From positions 1 to 64,000 of the forward strand of contig NZ_CP080522.1 in assembly GCF_019468565.1 (NCBI RefSeq): DNA of 64,000 nt. Direction: 5' to 3'. The DNA comes from Pseudonocardia sp. DSM 110487 (lineage in GTDB: Bacteria; Actinomycetota; Actinomycetes; Mycobacteriales; Pseudonocardiaceae). Shown one piece after another: positions 1 through 7,386 of this stretch. A model generated the notes under the pieces. The model made no database searches. It was not told the DNA's origin and saw nothing but the letters and a program-made list of their open reading frames with translations. Both the position numbers and the translations under genes were made by a program. Position 1 is the stretch's first letter. Each line of letters opens with the position of its first letter.

Positions 1-1
1 C

Positions 2-36
2 GAGGCCGGGGCCTCTGGGGCGCTGACGCGCCCCAG
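2..36. repeat. Two abutting perfect inverted repeats
   Basis: GAGGCC pairs with GGCCTC across 2-15, and CTGGGGCG (15-22) pairs with CGCCCCAG (29-36) around a 6-nt loop. The second could act as a terminator for a gene to the left of the window or as part of the repeat block that follows. Confidence 0.6.
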
Positions 37-52
37 GAAGAAACCGAATTGC

Positions 53-236
53 GTCGCGCTAAAGCGCGACATTCCCAGGTCAATTGGGACGTTTTAGCGT
101 CTCTACGTTTTAGAACGAAGACAACAAGACAAAAACGCGCTTACGCGCGTTTAGCTGAACACCGTTTGAGGCATTTCAAGCGATTTTACCTGGTCAAATG
201 CGACGTTTTCACGCTAAGACGCTTCCGCGTCTTAGC
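53..236. repeat. Block of perfect hairpins in AT-richer DNA
   Basis: Three perfect inverted repeats with 2-4 nt loops lie within 184 bp: GTCGCGCT/AGCGCGAC at 53-70, AAACGCGC/GCGCGTTT at 133-152 and GCTAAGACGC/GCGTCTTAGC at 213-236. The block is clearly AT-richer than its surroundings and holds scattered ACGTTTT and CGTCTTAG units resembling the octamers seen at promoters elsewhere in the window. A 75-codon reading frame (49-276) crosses it, but codon use is poor and I do not call it a gene. An origin, centromere or recombination site is possible. Confidence 0.5.
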
Positions 237-565
237 TTCTTCACAATACTACGCTACCGTTTCACCTCAAGTCTAGCCGTTTTCACGTCAAAACTCTAGC
301 ATATGGCTCCGGCAATCACCCGCTGTGACCGAAACCCCACCGGTCGCACGACCGAACCAGCCGGCGGGCCTCCACGCCACCGCCTCGCCGCGGGCCCCTC
401 CTCCCCGACAGCCCTCTCCCCCACCCAACCGCCAGGCCGCCGGCCCGCGCCCAGCATCCTCACCCGCCAGCTCGGAGCGGCGGGGGCCCACACCCCGGCC
501 CGGCGGGGCCACACCGAGCTCGAGGAACCCCACACGACACCCCACCGCCCGCATCAGACACCCGC

Positions 566-600
566 CAGGTCAACCAATCATTGACAACAAGACAGCCGGC
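566..600 (+). repeat. 35-bp repeat, copy 1
   Basis: This segment is nearly identical to 1098-1132. It contains GTCAA and TTGAC as an inverted pair around an AT-rich centre, followed by a shared GACAGCCGGC end. It lies in the gene-free repeat region and could be a protein-binding site. Confidence 0.6.
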
Positions 601-1097
601 CACCCCGTGCCCCGCCGACCCCCCACTCCAGCCCACACAGGGGCCTCACCACACACCCCACGCACCCACAAACCGCCACGACCACCCAGGGGCCTGTGAC
701 CGAAACCCGGGCACACACACCCCCGTGTGACCGAAAACCAGCGCCAGCAAGACCACAACCGACCAGCCACCCGCCGGCAGCCCGCGACCGCGCCGCACCA
801 CGCACGCCCCACAGCCACCCACGCGCTCCGCGAGGCAGCCAGCGAGCTCGGACCCTTCGCCTCTGGACCCCGGACGCGGCCACCCCACCAGCGCTCACCC
901 ACAGAGCACCTCACGCCCTCCCCGACAGCCCCAGACACGGCGCCCACCACCCGCCCGGGAGTTGTGTTGTGCGGCGCCGGGGCAGCCGCACAACGGCCGG
1001 TGGGGCCTTCCGCGTCGGAGAGCTGGGTGTCGCCGCTTGCGGCCACACAGCAGCTCGAGCAGCAGCTACCCCCGCCCCCATGCCGCCCGACACCCGG

Positions 1098-1132
1098 CCA
1101 GTCAACCAATCATTGACAATGAGACAGCCGGC
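1098..1132 (+). repeat. 35-bp repeat, copy 2
   Basis: Second copy of the element at 566-600, differing at a few positions in and just upstream of the inverted GTCAA/TTGAC core. The 532-bp spacing of the copies and the interleaved GTGACCGAAA repeats suggest an old partial duplication. Confidence 0.6.
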
Positions 1133-1330
1133 GCCCGCAGCGGCCGGCCCCCACCCAGCAAACCGGCACCACCACCAGCTGTGACCGAAAACCAGAACCG
1201 CCGAGACCGCAGCCCCGCGTGACCGAAACCTCGTGTGACCGAAACCAGCCACCGGTCACACGAGGGAGAGCGCGCGCCAACCGGCCCACGCCTCCCCCCG
1301 GTCACCTCTCCCCAGGTCGTCACCCCCAGG

Positions 1331-1642
1331 TCACCGGGGGAACTCCGACCGCGCACGCTCCTCGTCCTCCCCCAAACCACCCGTCTCATCATGCGCAGCC
1401 TCCCGCCGACGACGCTCACGCAACGCCACCACCCGACGACCGAAACCCGGATCCAACGGCGCCGCATCAAAGAACGCAGCCACCGGATCCGAATCCGCCT
1501 CCTCCACCGCAATCCGATACAGACGCGCCCGCAACTCCCCCAACGGATCACCCGCCGCGCCCACACCATCCGCCGGAACCTCAACCGCCGGAACCTCAAC
1601 CGCGACCGACACCCCGAACCTCCCCCATCCACCCCGCTCCAT
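1331..1642 (-). CDS. Hypothetical protein, 103 aa
   Basis: I do not recognise this protein. It is rich in Glu, Arg and Ala, charged towards the C-terminus and has no membrane segment. The start is supported by the promoter directly upstream: a -10 TAGGGT (1652-1657) lies 9 nt before the ATG, so the transcript would be nearly leaderless. It is divergent from the gene at 1846. Confidence 0.6.
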   Translation of the reverse strand: MERGGWGRFGVSVAVEVPAVEVPADGVGAAGDPLGELRARLYRIAVEEADSDPVAAFFDAAPLDPGFGRRVVALRERRRREAAHDETGGLGEDEERARSEFPR

Positions 1643-1651
1643 CTGTCTCTA

Positions 1652-1680
1652 ACCCTAACGTCTTGCCTGTCCGTGGTCAA
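1652..1680 (-). promoter_or_regulatory. Octamer-family promoter for 1331-1642
   Basis: On the minus strand TTGACC (1675-1680), 17-bp spacer, TAGGGT (1652-1657), followed by the family's TAGAGACAG start region. Confidence 0.7.
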
Positions 1681-1733
1681 CACCCAAACCAGCAAAACTC
1701 CAGGCAGACACCGCGAATTAGCGTGAACACCCA

Positions 1734-1762
1734 TTGACAGGACTACGCTAAACCGCTAACGT
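1734..1762 (+). promoter_or_regulatory. Octamer-family promoter for 1846-2040
   Basis: TTGACA (1734-1739), 17-bp spacer ending in CGC, TAACGT (1757-1762), then a TACAGACA start region. A GCGTGAAC octamer lies just upstream. Confidence 0.75.
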
Positions 1763-1845
1763 TACAGACAGAAGACAGGGGCGGGCGAAGAAACCCAACC
1801 GACACGAAAGCCACCCGCCCACAACGACACGGAAGGACCGACCAA

Positions 1846-2040
1846 ATGAGCGGGAGCTACGACTACCGGATCGCCGAGCAGATCCACCACTCACGGCCAC
1901 CACTCGACGCACTCATCATGGCAGCAATGATGGGCGCCGACACCGAGAACGCAGCCCGGCTGCGCACCGCCTTTCCCGACCTCGCGGCAGAAACGGAAGC
2001 CCGGTACAACGCGCCCGGCGGAATACTGCCCAACGACTGA
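1846..2040 (+). CDS. Hypothetical small protein, 64 aa
   Basis: Small soluble acidic protein of unknown function with good GC3. A GGAAGGA ribosome site precedes the ATG and the promoter at 1734 lies 80 nt upstream. It stands alone and is followed by two hairpin terminators. Confidence 0.7.
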   Translation: MSGSYDYRIAEQIHHSRPPLDALIMAAMMGADTENAARLRTAFPDLAAETEARYNAPGGILPND

Positions 2041-2132
2041 ACGAGATGCTCGAGACCGCACGGCCTCGAAGCACCTCGACAAGCACACCGGCCTGGGCCT
2101 ACCAGGCTGGTTGCCGGACGCGACGCCAACCA

Positions 2133-2165
2133 GCCTGCCCGTCGTCACTGCGACGACGGGCAGGC
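2133..2165. terminator. Hairpin terminator
   Basis: GCCTGCCCGTCG pairs with CGACGGGCAGGC around a short loop, downstream of 1846-2040. Confidence 0.6.
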
Positions 2166-2240
2166 TCTCGAGCTCGGCGCACCCCACGGCAGGAATGCTC
2201 ACGGATGTCAGCCCCGCAGTTCCGCCTCATTCCTCAAAAC

Positions 2241-2270
2241 GAACGCCCCCGGCCGGAGCCGGGGGCGTTC
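2241..2270. terminator. Bidirectional hairpin terminator
   Basis: GAACGCCCCCGGC pairs with GCCGGGGGCGTTC around a 4-nt loop, followed by TTCT. It lies between convergent genes 1846-2040 and 2284-2526. Confidence 0.75.
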
Positions 2271-2283
2271 TTCTCGCCGGGGT

Positions 2284-2526
2284 TCAACGGAGGCCGTGCA
2301 CCACGTGATACCAGCACTCCGGGCAATGCCCCACCGGGTGGCCGAGGGCCAGGTTCAGGCCGCAGACGGAGATTCTCTCCACATCCATGAACCGGGTCGA
2401 CCGACCGCACAGCACCCTCCCGTTGTCCCCGTAACGGATCTGGTCGACCTCCAACAGATGAGTCACGTCGGTCCCGGGGTGCCACACCATCGCAGTGCCG
2501 GCCGCAGAGCTGGCGGACTCGCTCAT
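2284..2526 (-). CDS. Small putative zinc-binding protein, 80 aa
   Basis: Cys residues in the second half include a CPEC pair near the C-terminus (residues about 70-73) with nearby His, consistent with a zinc knuckle; the family is unknown. It has its own octamer promoter (2563-2591) and ends at a bidirectional terminator. Confidence 0.7.
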   Translation of the reverse strand: MSESASSAAGTAMVWHPGTDVTHLLEVDQIRYGDNGRVLCGRSTRFMDVERISVCGLNLALGHPVGHCPECWYHVVHGLR

Positions 2527-2562
2527 CGGTACCTCATCTCTCTGAAGTTCAGAATGTCCCCA

Positions 2563-2608
2563 ACCCTAGCGCCATAGCATGGCGGCGTCAAGACGTTAAA
2601 ACGTCAAC
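2563..2608 (-). promoter_or_regulatory. Octamer-family promoter with three tandem octamers
   Basis: Read on the minus strand: TTGACG (2586-2591), 17-bp spacer, TAGGGT (2563-2568). On the plus strand 2585-2608 reads as three tandem 8-bp units, GCGTCAAG ACGTTAAA ACGTCAAC, the first overlapping the -35. This is the clearest example of the repeat shared by promoters across the window. Confidence 0.8.
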
Positions 2609-2667
2609 AGCGATCGCGCACACTCGCGGCAAATCGACCAGACGAAGGCAGCCCGCGTCGGCGTCAC
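2596..2667 (-). CDS. Possible 23-aa peptide with CxxC motif
   Basis: GTG start overlaps the stop of the frame at 2664-2738 as GTGA. The peptide carries a CREC pair after an aromatic stretch. It would be the last gene of the operon running down from 4814, reading into the promoter region of 2284-2526. Support is only codon use and coupling. Confidence 0.35.
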   Translation of the reverse strand: MTPTRAAFVWSICRECARSLLTF

Positions 2668-2738
2668 GAGCGGATGCCCACCACCAACTCGACCAGGCGC
2701 GGCCCAACACCCGGGGCCACTGCTGCACAGGCGAGCAC
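2664..2738 (-). CDS. Possible 24-aa hydrophobic peptide
   Basis: A short frame of Val/Leu/Ala-rich codons with excellent GC3 ends in a GTGA overlap with the next peptide. The true start may lie further upstream, because the frame is open towards 2790. It may be a membrane-inserting micro-protein; weak call. Confidence 0.3.
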   Translation of the reverse strand: MLACAAVAPGVGPRLVELVVGIRS

Positions 2739-2789
2739 AACCCAGGGGAAGGCAGGAAGTGGTCGACTTCCGAGGGGCCAGGCACCGCT

Positions 2790-3092
2790 TCACACGTACT
2801 TCTGAGCCTCTCGGCGAACCTCGTCTTCGGACATACCTGCCTCGCGAGCCAGACCAAGCGCCGCCGCCCGGTCCCCCTCGTCGTCGCCACCGCCGGCCAG
2901 GTACCCGGCGTAGAGGGCGATCGCCCCCTTGCGGGATCCGGACTTGCTATGCGAGATCCGTCCTTCCAGGACGGGCACTCCCCTGCGGTCCACGATGCGA
3001 TACGGGATGCCGAGCGCCTTGTAGGCGCGCTCGTGCGCCCTCTCGTGTGCATCGAGTTCCTGGTTCGGCTTGCTACTGAAGAACCAACCCAT
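2790..3092 (-). CDS. Hypothetical protein, 100 aa
   Basis: Charged protein with an N-terminal aromatic patch, a central basic region and a C-terminal helical segment rich in Glu/Arg. An AGAGGAG ribosome site 8 nt upstream fixes the ATG at 3092; the longer open frame upstream is not needed. It belongs to the minus-strand operon starting at 4814. Function unknown. Confidence 0.7.
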   Translation of the reverse strand: MGWFFSSKPNQELDAHERAHERAYKALGIPYRIVDRRGVPVLEGRISHSKSGSRKGAIALYAGYLAGGGDDEGDRAAALGLAREAGMSEDEVRREAQKYV

Positions 3093-3235
3093 GATCGATC
3101 TCCTCTTCGTGCGCCTCCATCCAGGCGCACGTGACGGCCTCACGAGCCCGCGCCCACCGCGAACAAGGCCACGCACCGCGATCCGGATCTCGGTCAAGGA
3201 CCGGACCGCTCCACCGGATCTGGCGGCCGGCTCAC
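3078..3235 (-). other. Coding-like stretch with unresolved frame
   Basis: A GTG overlapping the stop of 3232-3354 opens a 13-codon frame. Immediately after it another frame shows strong GC3 and two Cys residues, ending inside the start of 2790-3092. One base of frame change would join them into about 50 residues. It may be a frameshifted small gene. Confidence 0.25.
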
Positions 3236-3354
3236 AGCCGAGCGAGCGTGAGGACGTACGGGGACTCGAACACCCGTTGACCACCGGCCAGGTTGATCAG
3301 CGGGAGATGATCAACCTCCCGCATCCCGGACCAGTGGCCGCACCGCCAGGCCAC
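3232..3354 (-). CDS. Possible 40-aa peptide
   Basis: GTG start with a GAGGGC ribosome-like site; well-formed GC3 and a compact mixed sequence with one Cys-Gly-His segment near residues 5-7. It lies within the minus-strand small-gene operon. Unknown function. Confidence 0.4.
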   Translation of the reverse strand: MAWRCGHWSGMREVDHLPLINLAGGQRVFESPYVLTLARL

Positions 3355-3493
3355 GCCCTCAAACTCGCTCGGTCGTGCTCTACCTGTGCGAGGGACCGGC
3401 CCCTCGTCAGACGATCAGCCAGCACTGACGAGCGCGGTACCGAAGAGCGGCGAGCCAGCGCCACAGCGCGCGCACAAGACCAGCTGCTCCGGC

Positions 3494-3628
3494 TCACGAC
3501 CGCCGCGTCCATGCACGCTTGACCTCGGCCCACGCCTCGCGGCGTGCCTCGCGTGTCTCGTGCTTCTCCCAGGCCGTCTTGCGCCGGCTAGGGTGCGGCC
3601 TCCTATCGGTGGTGCCCGCCCACGGCAA
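3494..3628 (-). CDS. Possible 44-aa basic peptide
   Basis: A short Lys/Arg/Glu-rich frame with good GC3, predicted helical and strongly basic. The start is uncertain: a TTG at 3628 follows a GGCGGGG stretch and no ATG is available in frame. It lies downstream of 3685-3924 in the same operon. Confidence 0.35.
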   Translation of the reverse strand: MPWAGTTDRRPHPSRRKTAWEKHETREARREAWAEVKRAWTRRS

Positions 3629-3684
3629 CGTGCCCCGCCTCGCGGTTTCCTGAGGGGGTGTGGGCTGGAAGAGGTGGGGTCGCG

Positions 3685-3924
3685 CTACCGGCCACGAGTG
3701 GTGTCGTTCACCTCGACCTGGTGACCGACCTGCTGAGCCGTAGTGACGAAGTGGCGCTTCCACTCCTCCACCTGCTCCCGATCCACGAGCGGAACCGTGG
3801 CCTTGATCAGCTTGCCCGTGCGCATCCCCTCGATCTCGGTCCGCGCCTCGTAGCGGTAGCCGCGCCGCTCCACCGGCACGATCGTCGCGACGGCCTTCCT
3901 GCCGGGCATCCCCTTCTCCTTCAT
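3685..3924 (-). CDS. Hypothetical basic protein, 79 aa
   Basis: Lys/Arg-rich N-terminus followed by a predicted beta-rich core and a polar tail. A GAGGAG ribosome site precedes the ATG at 3924; an alternative ATG lies at 3909. Its composition would suit a nucleic-acid-binding protein, but no family is recognised. Confidence 0.65.
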   Translation of the reverse strand: MKEKGMPGRKAVATIVPVERRGYRYEARTEIEGMRTGKLIKATVPLVDREQVEEWKRHFVTTAQQVGHQVEVNDTTRGR

Positions 3925-3944
3925 CTCGATCTCCTCTCGTGTTG

Positions 3945-4190
3945 TCAGCTGCCGTCATCAAGAGGCGCTATCGGACAACCACCGGGCGTGACCCGGAACT
4001 CGCCGTCAGAGCCCCGGACGATCCGGTCTCCGACGCCAGCGACCACCACGCCGCGCCGCATACGAATACTCATCAGGTGGTGGTAGTTCTGGAGGAAGGG
4101 GATCGATGCGTGCCCCCCGTTTTCATTGATCCAGCGCGCGATCCTGTGGGCCTCGCTCAGGTCGGTGGTCAACTCACGCGCCTCGTTCAC
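3945..4190 (-). CDS. Hypothetical protein, 81 aa
   Basis: Small soluble protein with an N-terminal helix and a basic centre. Its GTG start overlaps the stop of the upstream coiled-coil gene as GTGA, so the two are translationally coupled. Function unknown. Confidence 0.65.
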   Translation of the reverse strand: MNEARELTTDLSEAHRIARWINENGGHASIPFLQNYHHLMSIRMRRGVVVAGVGDRIVRGSDGEFRVTPGGCPIAPLDDGS

Positions 4191-4462
4191 GCCTTCTGCT
4201 CCCCCTGACGATCCGCGAGGAGTTCGCGCAGCCGGTCCCGTCCCGGCGCACTCGGCCGGTCGAACATCGCTGAACGTGCCGCCTGCTCGACCTCGCGAAG
4301 CCAGTCCAGCTCGGCGTCACGGCGCTCACCCTCGGCCAACTCGTTCTCTGCCCGCTGCTTGCGCGCACGCCGGTGCTCGGCGTTCTCCTCGCGCAGCCGC
4401 TCCAGCTCGGCGAGGACCCCCTCGGGAGCTGCCTCGCGCTCCATGCGCAGGTCACTGTTCAT
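4187..4462 (-). CDS. Coiled-coil protein, 91 aa
   Basis: Almost entirely helical and rich in Glu, Arg, Leu and Ala with heptad spacing, typical of a short coiled coil. The start is set by a GGAGGGATC site, one of five copies of a conserved ribosome-site block (GCAGATC then GGAGGGA) in the window. Function unknown. Confidence 0.7.
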   Translation of the reverse strand: MNSDLRMEREAAPEGVLAELERLREENAEHRRARKQRAENELAEGERRDAELDWLREVEQAARSAMFDRPSAPGRDRLRELLADRQGEQKA

Positions 4463-4526
4463 GATCCCTCCGGATGATCTGCTGGCGTTTGGCGCGGTGC
4501 TTCGGCTCGGTGACGTCTGTGTCTTC

Positions 4527-4814
4527 TCAGTTGCCCTCCGGGGTGTACGCCCAGCGAAGATCGCTGGAGTGCTTCCGGATACGGCGGGTGATCACTCCGG
4601 AGTAGCTCTTCGGGGTGCCGAACTTGTCGAACGTGCGCAGGTTGTCGCTCGCGATCCGCAGCGTGGCCTCGAAGATCACGTAGCTGCCGTCGAACACGGT
4701 CCGGCCGTGAAACTCGACGTCCTCAACGGATCCCCACACGCCGTCCCAGGTCTCGATGCGATCGCCCACCCTGATCGCATCGAAGAGATCCGGCGTGGCC
4801 TTGTTGGTAACCAT
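4527..4814 (-). CDS. Hypothetical beta-rich protein, 95 aa
   Basis: First gene of a minus-strand operon running to about 2596. Residues about 10-60 read as a small beta barrel (alternating hydrophobic strands with Gly turns). A GGGAGGACGACG ribosome site fixes ATG 4814, twelve codons inside the longest frame. Promoter at 4847-4875. Confidence 0.7.
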   Translation of the reverse strand: MVTNKATPDLFDAIRVGDRIETWDGVWGSVEDVEFHGRTVFDGSYVIFEATLRIASDNLRTFDKFGTPKSYSGVITRRIRKHSSDLRWAYTPEGN

Positions 4815-4846
4815 CGTCGTCCTCCCGCGTCGAGCGCCTGTCTGCA

Positions 4847-4890
4847 ACACTAACGCTATTGCGCGGCAGCGTCAAGACGTGAAAACGCTA
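4847..4890 (-). promoter_or_regulatory. Octamer-family promoter
   Basis: TTGACG (4870-4875), 17-bp spacer, TAGTGT (4847-4852) then GCAGACAG on the minus strand. Tandem octamers GCGTCAAG ACGTGAAA ACGCTAAG cover 4869-4892. Confidence 0.8.
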
Positions 4891-4917
4891 AGCCGCCAGA
4901 CGACTAGTGCCTGGCCG

Positions 4918-5175
4918 TCACAGCGGCCGGACGCGCTGGATCTGACGTTCATGCACGTCTGCGCGGATCTCGTGCTCGTCGGTCTCGCTCGCGGCAGCGA
5001 TCGATTCAAGATCGAAGGCGGAGTCCGTCTCGTCCTCGATCCGGCTGAGCGCCCCCAGAAGGTCCATGCCCTCGGCGAGTAGCTCGCGGAGCCGGGCGCC
5101 GTACTCCTCGTCGATCTCGACCACAGCGCGGTAGGTCTCGGTCACCTCGATCGACCACGTGAGCTCGATCTTCAT
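4918..5175 (-). CDS. Acidic small protein, paralogue of 13878-14153
   Basis: An 85-residue acidic protein. It aligns along most of its length with the 91-aa product of 13878-14153: both begin MKI, share a W-x-I/A-x-x-T-E-x-Y-R core and a conserved DETD segment about residues 45-55, and end QRVR. Its start overlaps the preceding gene as ATGA. Family unknown; two copies on one element imply a useful dosage or divergence. Confidence 0.75.
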   Translation of the reverse strand: MKIELTWSIEVTETYRAVVEIDEEYGARLRELLAEGMDLLGALSRIEDETDSAFDLESIAAASETDEHEIRADVHERQIQRVRPL

Positions 5176-5336
5176 CTTCTTCTCCATTCCTTGAGAGGGC
5201 CGGGTGGCCCACCGGCAGAGCACGGCCCACATCCATGCTCGCGGGAACGGGTCACCCGAGACGGCCTCGCGACTGCGCCCCTCTCGTGTCGAGAGGGCTG
5301 GGACCTGGCCGTGCGCGCCGTCGCGGGCGCTGTCAT
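5172..5336 (-). CDS. Possible basic 54-aa protein
   Basis: Arg/Ser/Pro-rich short frame whose ATG overlaps the upstream stop (ATGA) and whose stop overlaps the next start (ATGA). Coupling at both ends is the main support; composition is low-complexity and function unknown. Confidence 0.45.
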   Translation of the reverse strand: MTAPATARTARSQPSRHERGAVARPSRVTRSREHGCGPCSAGGPPGPLKEWRRR

Positions 5337-5494
5337 CCGGGGCGAGGTGCGAAGACCAGCACGAGGACACCGAGCGCAGTCAAGACGACGCCGGCCAGCC
5401 CCACCCAGCCCGGCACATCCGCCGCCCTGGAGAGGACAACACACATGCACCCGAGCGACGTGGACACAGCCCACAGCCCGCGCACCGCCCTCAC
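5333..5494 (-). CDS. Small membrane protein, 53 aa
   Basis: Two hydrophobic stretches (residues about 14-22 and 28-48) predict one or two membrane helices. The GTG start overlaps the stop of 5491-5604 as GTGA. Function unknown. Confidence 0.6.
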   Translation of the reverse strand: MRAVRGLWAVSTSLGCMCVVLSRAADVPGWVGLAGVVLTALGVLVLVFAPRPG

Positions 5495-5604
5495 CGCCGG
5501 TTGAACGTGTCGGCCGGGTTGAAGAGGTCCTCCCCGACGTCGCAGCGGCAGAGGGCGTGCCAGCGGTCGACGCTGTGGCGCGTGCGGGTCGCGGTGGCGG
5601 TCAT
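5491..5604 (-). CDS. Small peptide with CxC motif, 37 aa
   Basis: A GGAAGGAACG ribosome site lies upstream of ATG 5604, and the ATG overlaps the stop of 5601-6023. A Cys-Arg-Cys motif is near residue 22. Function unknown. Confidence 0.6.
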   Translation of the reverse strand: MTATATRTRHSVDRWHALCRCDVGEDLFNPADTFNRR

Positions 5605-6023
5605 CGCTTCGTTCCTTCCGGCGAGGTGTCCAGGACGTAGGCCCGGCAGTGAACCGGCGCGGTCGGGTCGGAGTCGTCGACGCCCCACGTGCCGACGACG
5701 ATGGGCTCGGTAGAACCGGCGGGGATGTGCACGAGGCGACGGCCGGCGTGCCGGTCTGCAGTGACGACGTCGCCAACATTGCGCAGGCGCTCGAACACCG
5801 CCCGCTCCCGCAGGAGCGGCAGGTTCTCTGCGGAGCCAGCGAGGCGCAGCTTGGACGCGGAGATCGGGAACCCGAGGTTGGTGAGTCGCCGTGCCGCGTC
5901 GGCCTTCGTGGCGGCCGCGACGTAGTAGGCGCCCTGTGAGTGGCTGCCCCAGTTCGCGAGCTTGCCGATCGGGTGCGGCGCGAACGAGTCGCGCAGCTCG
6001 CGCACGGTGTAGATCTTCGGCAT
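5601..6023 (-). CDS. Hypothetical protein, 140 aa
   Basis: Mixed alpha/beta soluble protein of unknown family, with a basic middle region and a C-terminal strand-rich part. A GGAAGGACC ribosome site precedes the ATG. Second gene of the operon from 6434 and coupled to 5491-5604 by an ATGA overlap. Confidence 0.7.
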   Translation of the reverse strand: MPKIYTVRELRDSFAPHPIGKLANWGSHSQGAYYVAAATKADAARRLTNLGFPISASKLRLAGSAENLPLLRERAVFERLRNVGDVVTADRHAGRRLVHIPAGSTEPIVVGTWGVDDSDPTAPVHCRAYVLDTSPEGTKR

Positions 6024-6053
6024 TGCCGGTCCTTCCGTTGGGGGAGTCGGGCG

Positions 6054-6434
6054 TCAGGCCCAGGCGACGTCCCAGCCGTGCTGGGCGCAGCGCTCCGCGA
6101 GGGTGCGTAGCTCCTCGAGCTTCTCGTCGAGGTAGCCCGGCCGGCGGCCGCCCTGGATCCAGGTGGCCCGGCGCGGATGCCAGTCGACCTGGTCGTCGCT
6201 GCCGGGGTCCTTCTCTGGGTGCGCGGCCAAGTAGCGGTCGACGCGGCAGATCATGTCGAACGCGGAGACCCAGTTGGGGTCGTCGTTGTACGGGTCCGCC
6301 GAGTCGATGTCCAGCGCCCCAAACACGAGCCGGATCCGCCCGACGGACACGTCGACCTGCCGGTCGAAGCCGGCCTCAGGGAGGACGGCGTCACCGGTGG
6401 CGGCGCGGTCGAGCGCGTAGAACTGGATCCCCAT
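6054..6434 (-). CDS. Hypothetical acidic protein, 126 aa
   Basis: First gene of the operon 6434 to 4918. Acidic, with an aromatic-rich centre; no motif is recognised. Ribosome site GGGGAGG; promoter at 6501-6529. Confidence 0.7.
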   Translation of the reverse strand: MGIQFYALDRAATGDAVLPEAGFDRQVDVSVGRIRLVFGALDIDSADPYNDDPNWVSAFDMICRVDRYLAAHPEKDPGSDDQVDWHPRRATWIQGGRRPGYLDEKLEELRTLAERCAQHGWDVAWA

Positions 6435-6500
6435 CCCGCGCCTCCCCTGCTCCGAGACCCCCGCCTGATGGACCTGCCACCAGGCCCGAGCGCGTCTCTA

Positions 6501-6529
6501 ACCATAGCGGGTTACTGTCGCACTGTCTA
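6501..6529 (-). promoter_or_regulatory. Octamer-family promoter, variant -35
   Basis: TAGACA (6524-6529), 17-bp spacer, TATGGT (6501-6506) followed by TAGAGAC on the minus strand. The -35 departs from TTGACG but the spacing and -10 context are kept. Confidence 0.65.
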
Positions 6530-6581
6530 CTAGTCCTGCCGTATGAGCAGCTAGACAGCCACGAGAACACGTCTTAGCGTC

Positions 6582-6610
6582 TTGACGCTGCCCTCTCATC
6601 ACGCTACGGT
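6582..6610 (+). promoter_or_regulatory. Octamer-family promoter for 6661
   Basis: TTGACG (6582-6587), 17-bp spacer ending CGC, TACGGT (6605-6610) followed by TACTGACA. Upstream octamer-like units run from about 6569. Confidence 0.8.
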
Positions 6611-6660
6611 TACTGACATCGCTACCGACCAGTTCGCCAGGTGAAACAGGAGATCCAGCC

Positions 6661-7146
6661 ATGGCAGGTTTCGCCCTCAGGACCCTCGTTGGCCACGTCA
6701 ACGTGGCCGAGGAATTCGCCGACCGGCAGTACTACGAGGTCGCGGCCTGGTCGCGCGAGCACAAGATCCAGCCCGGCACGTACCCGGTTTACGTCAGCGG
6801 CGATGTCAACTACCAAACCGGGCGCCTAAACCCGTACTGGGTGCACGTCACCTACGACACGATCATCGCCGATGAGGACTTCACGCCCCTGTTCGCGGGC
6901 GTGCCCATCGGCCCGACCCGCAAGGACGGCGTCGGCGAGCGCGACACGCACAGCGTGCAGCTCTACGCCTACCAGTTCCCGGCCGAGCTCGCCGACAACG
7001 GGCCTCGGCCCGTGAAGTGGCTCGGCGGGACGTTCACGCCGCTGCCGCGGATCACGTTCACCCCGGCCGTGTCCGTGAACGGCGAGCGGCGCTACGGCAC
7101 CCACGTGCAGATCCCCGAAGACCTCGAGGGCGTGACCGAGTCATGA
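6661..7146 (+). CDS. Hypothetical protein, 161 aa
   Basis: Beta-rich protein with many aromatic residues and no membrane segment; family not recognised. Strong promoter upstream. After its TGA the same frame continues for about 25 codons with excellent GC3, suggesting a longer ancestral product or a readthrough extension. Confidence 0.75.
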   Translation: MAGFALRTLVGHVNVAEEFADRQYYEVAAWSREHKIQPGTYPVYVSGDVNYQTGRLNPYWVHVTYDTIIADEDFTPLFAGVPIGPTRKDGVGERDTHSVQLYAYQFPAELADNGPRPVKWLGGTFTPLPRITFTPAVSVNGERRYGTHVQIPEDLEGVTES

Positions 7147-7386
7147 CCCGAGTCGGAGGCGCTCGGGACGACTCGCGTGCGCCGGCTGCGCACCGAAGCC
7201 GAGCGCGCCGGCGCTGAGGGACGTGAGCATCCCCTTCCCCGGCGAGTACGAGCCGGAGTGCTGGCTGCTCGACGCCGCCGAGCAGTACGACCGGGAGAGC
7301 CGCTGCGGTGGTCAGCCGAGGAGTATCGCTCCCGTCGGATCCCGAACCATGGGCGCGTGGGCCGTGGAAGACGGCTCACGCGCTAA
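7147..7386 (+). pseudogene. Frame-broken coding remnant
   Basis: High GC3 moves between frames: the frame of 6661 up to about 7222, another frame at 7223-7300 (a GTG-initiated acidic segment), then the first frame again to a TAA at 7384-7386. A C-rich hairpin follows. The switches look like two compensating single-base changes in one small gene, or assembly indels. Confidence 0.4.

Larger units (their letters stand above)
325..1246 (+). repeat. Six direct GTGACCGAAA repeats
   Basis: GTGACCGAAA followed by CC or AC occurs at 325, 696, 727, 1181, 1219 and 1235, all in the same orientation, and a partial inverted copy lies near 1250-1263. The host region (about 300-1330) has only Pro/Thr/Arg-rich open frames on both strands and no supportable gene. 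Known parallels are origin iterons and the short repeats bound by TraB/FtsK-type translocases in actinomycete plasmids; which applies is unknown. Confidence 0.6.

Noticed and set aside
49..276. 75-codon basic frame across the hairpin block
   Set aside because: Codon use unlike the rest of the window and entirely made of inverted repeats.
300..1320. Long Pro/Arg/Thr-rich open frames on both strands
   Set aside because: Several overlap in all frames, lack ribosome sites and their amino-acid make-up just follows very high GC; repeats explain the sequence better.
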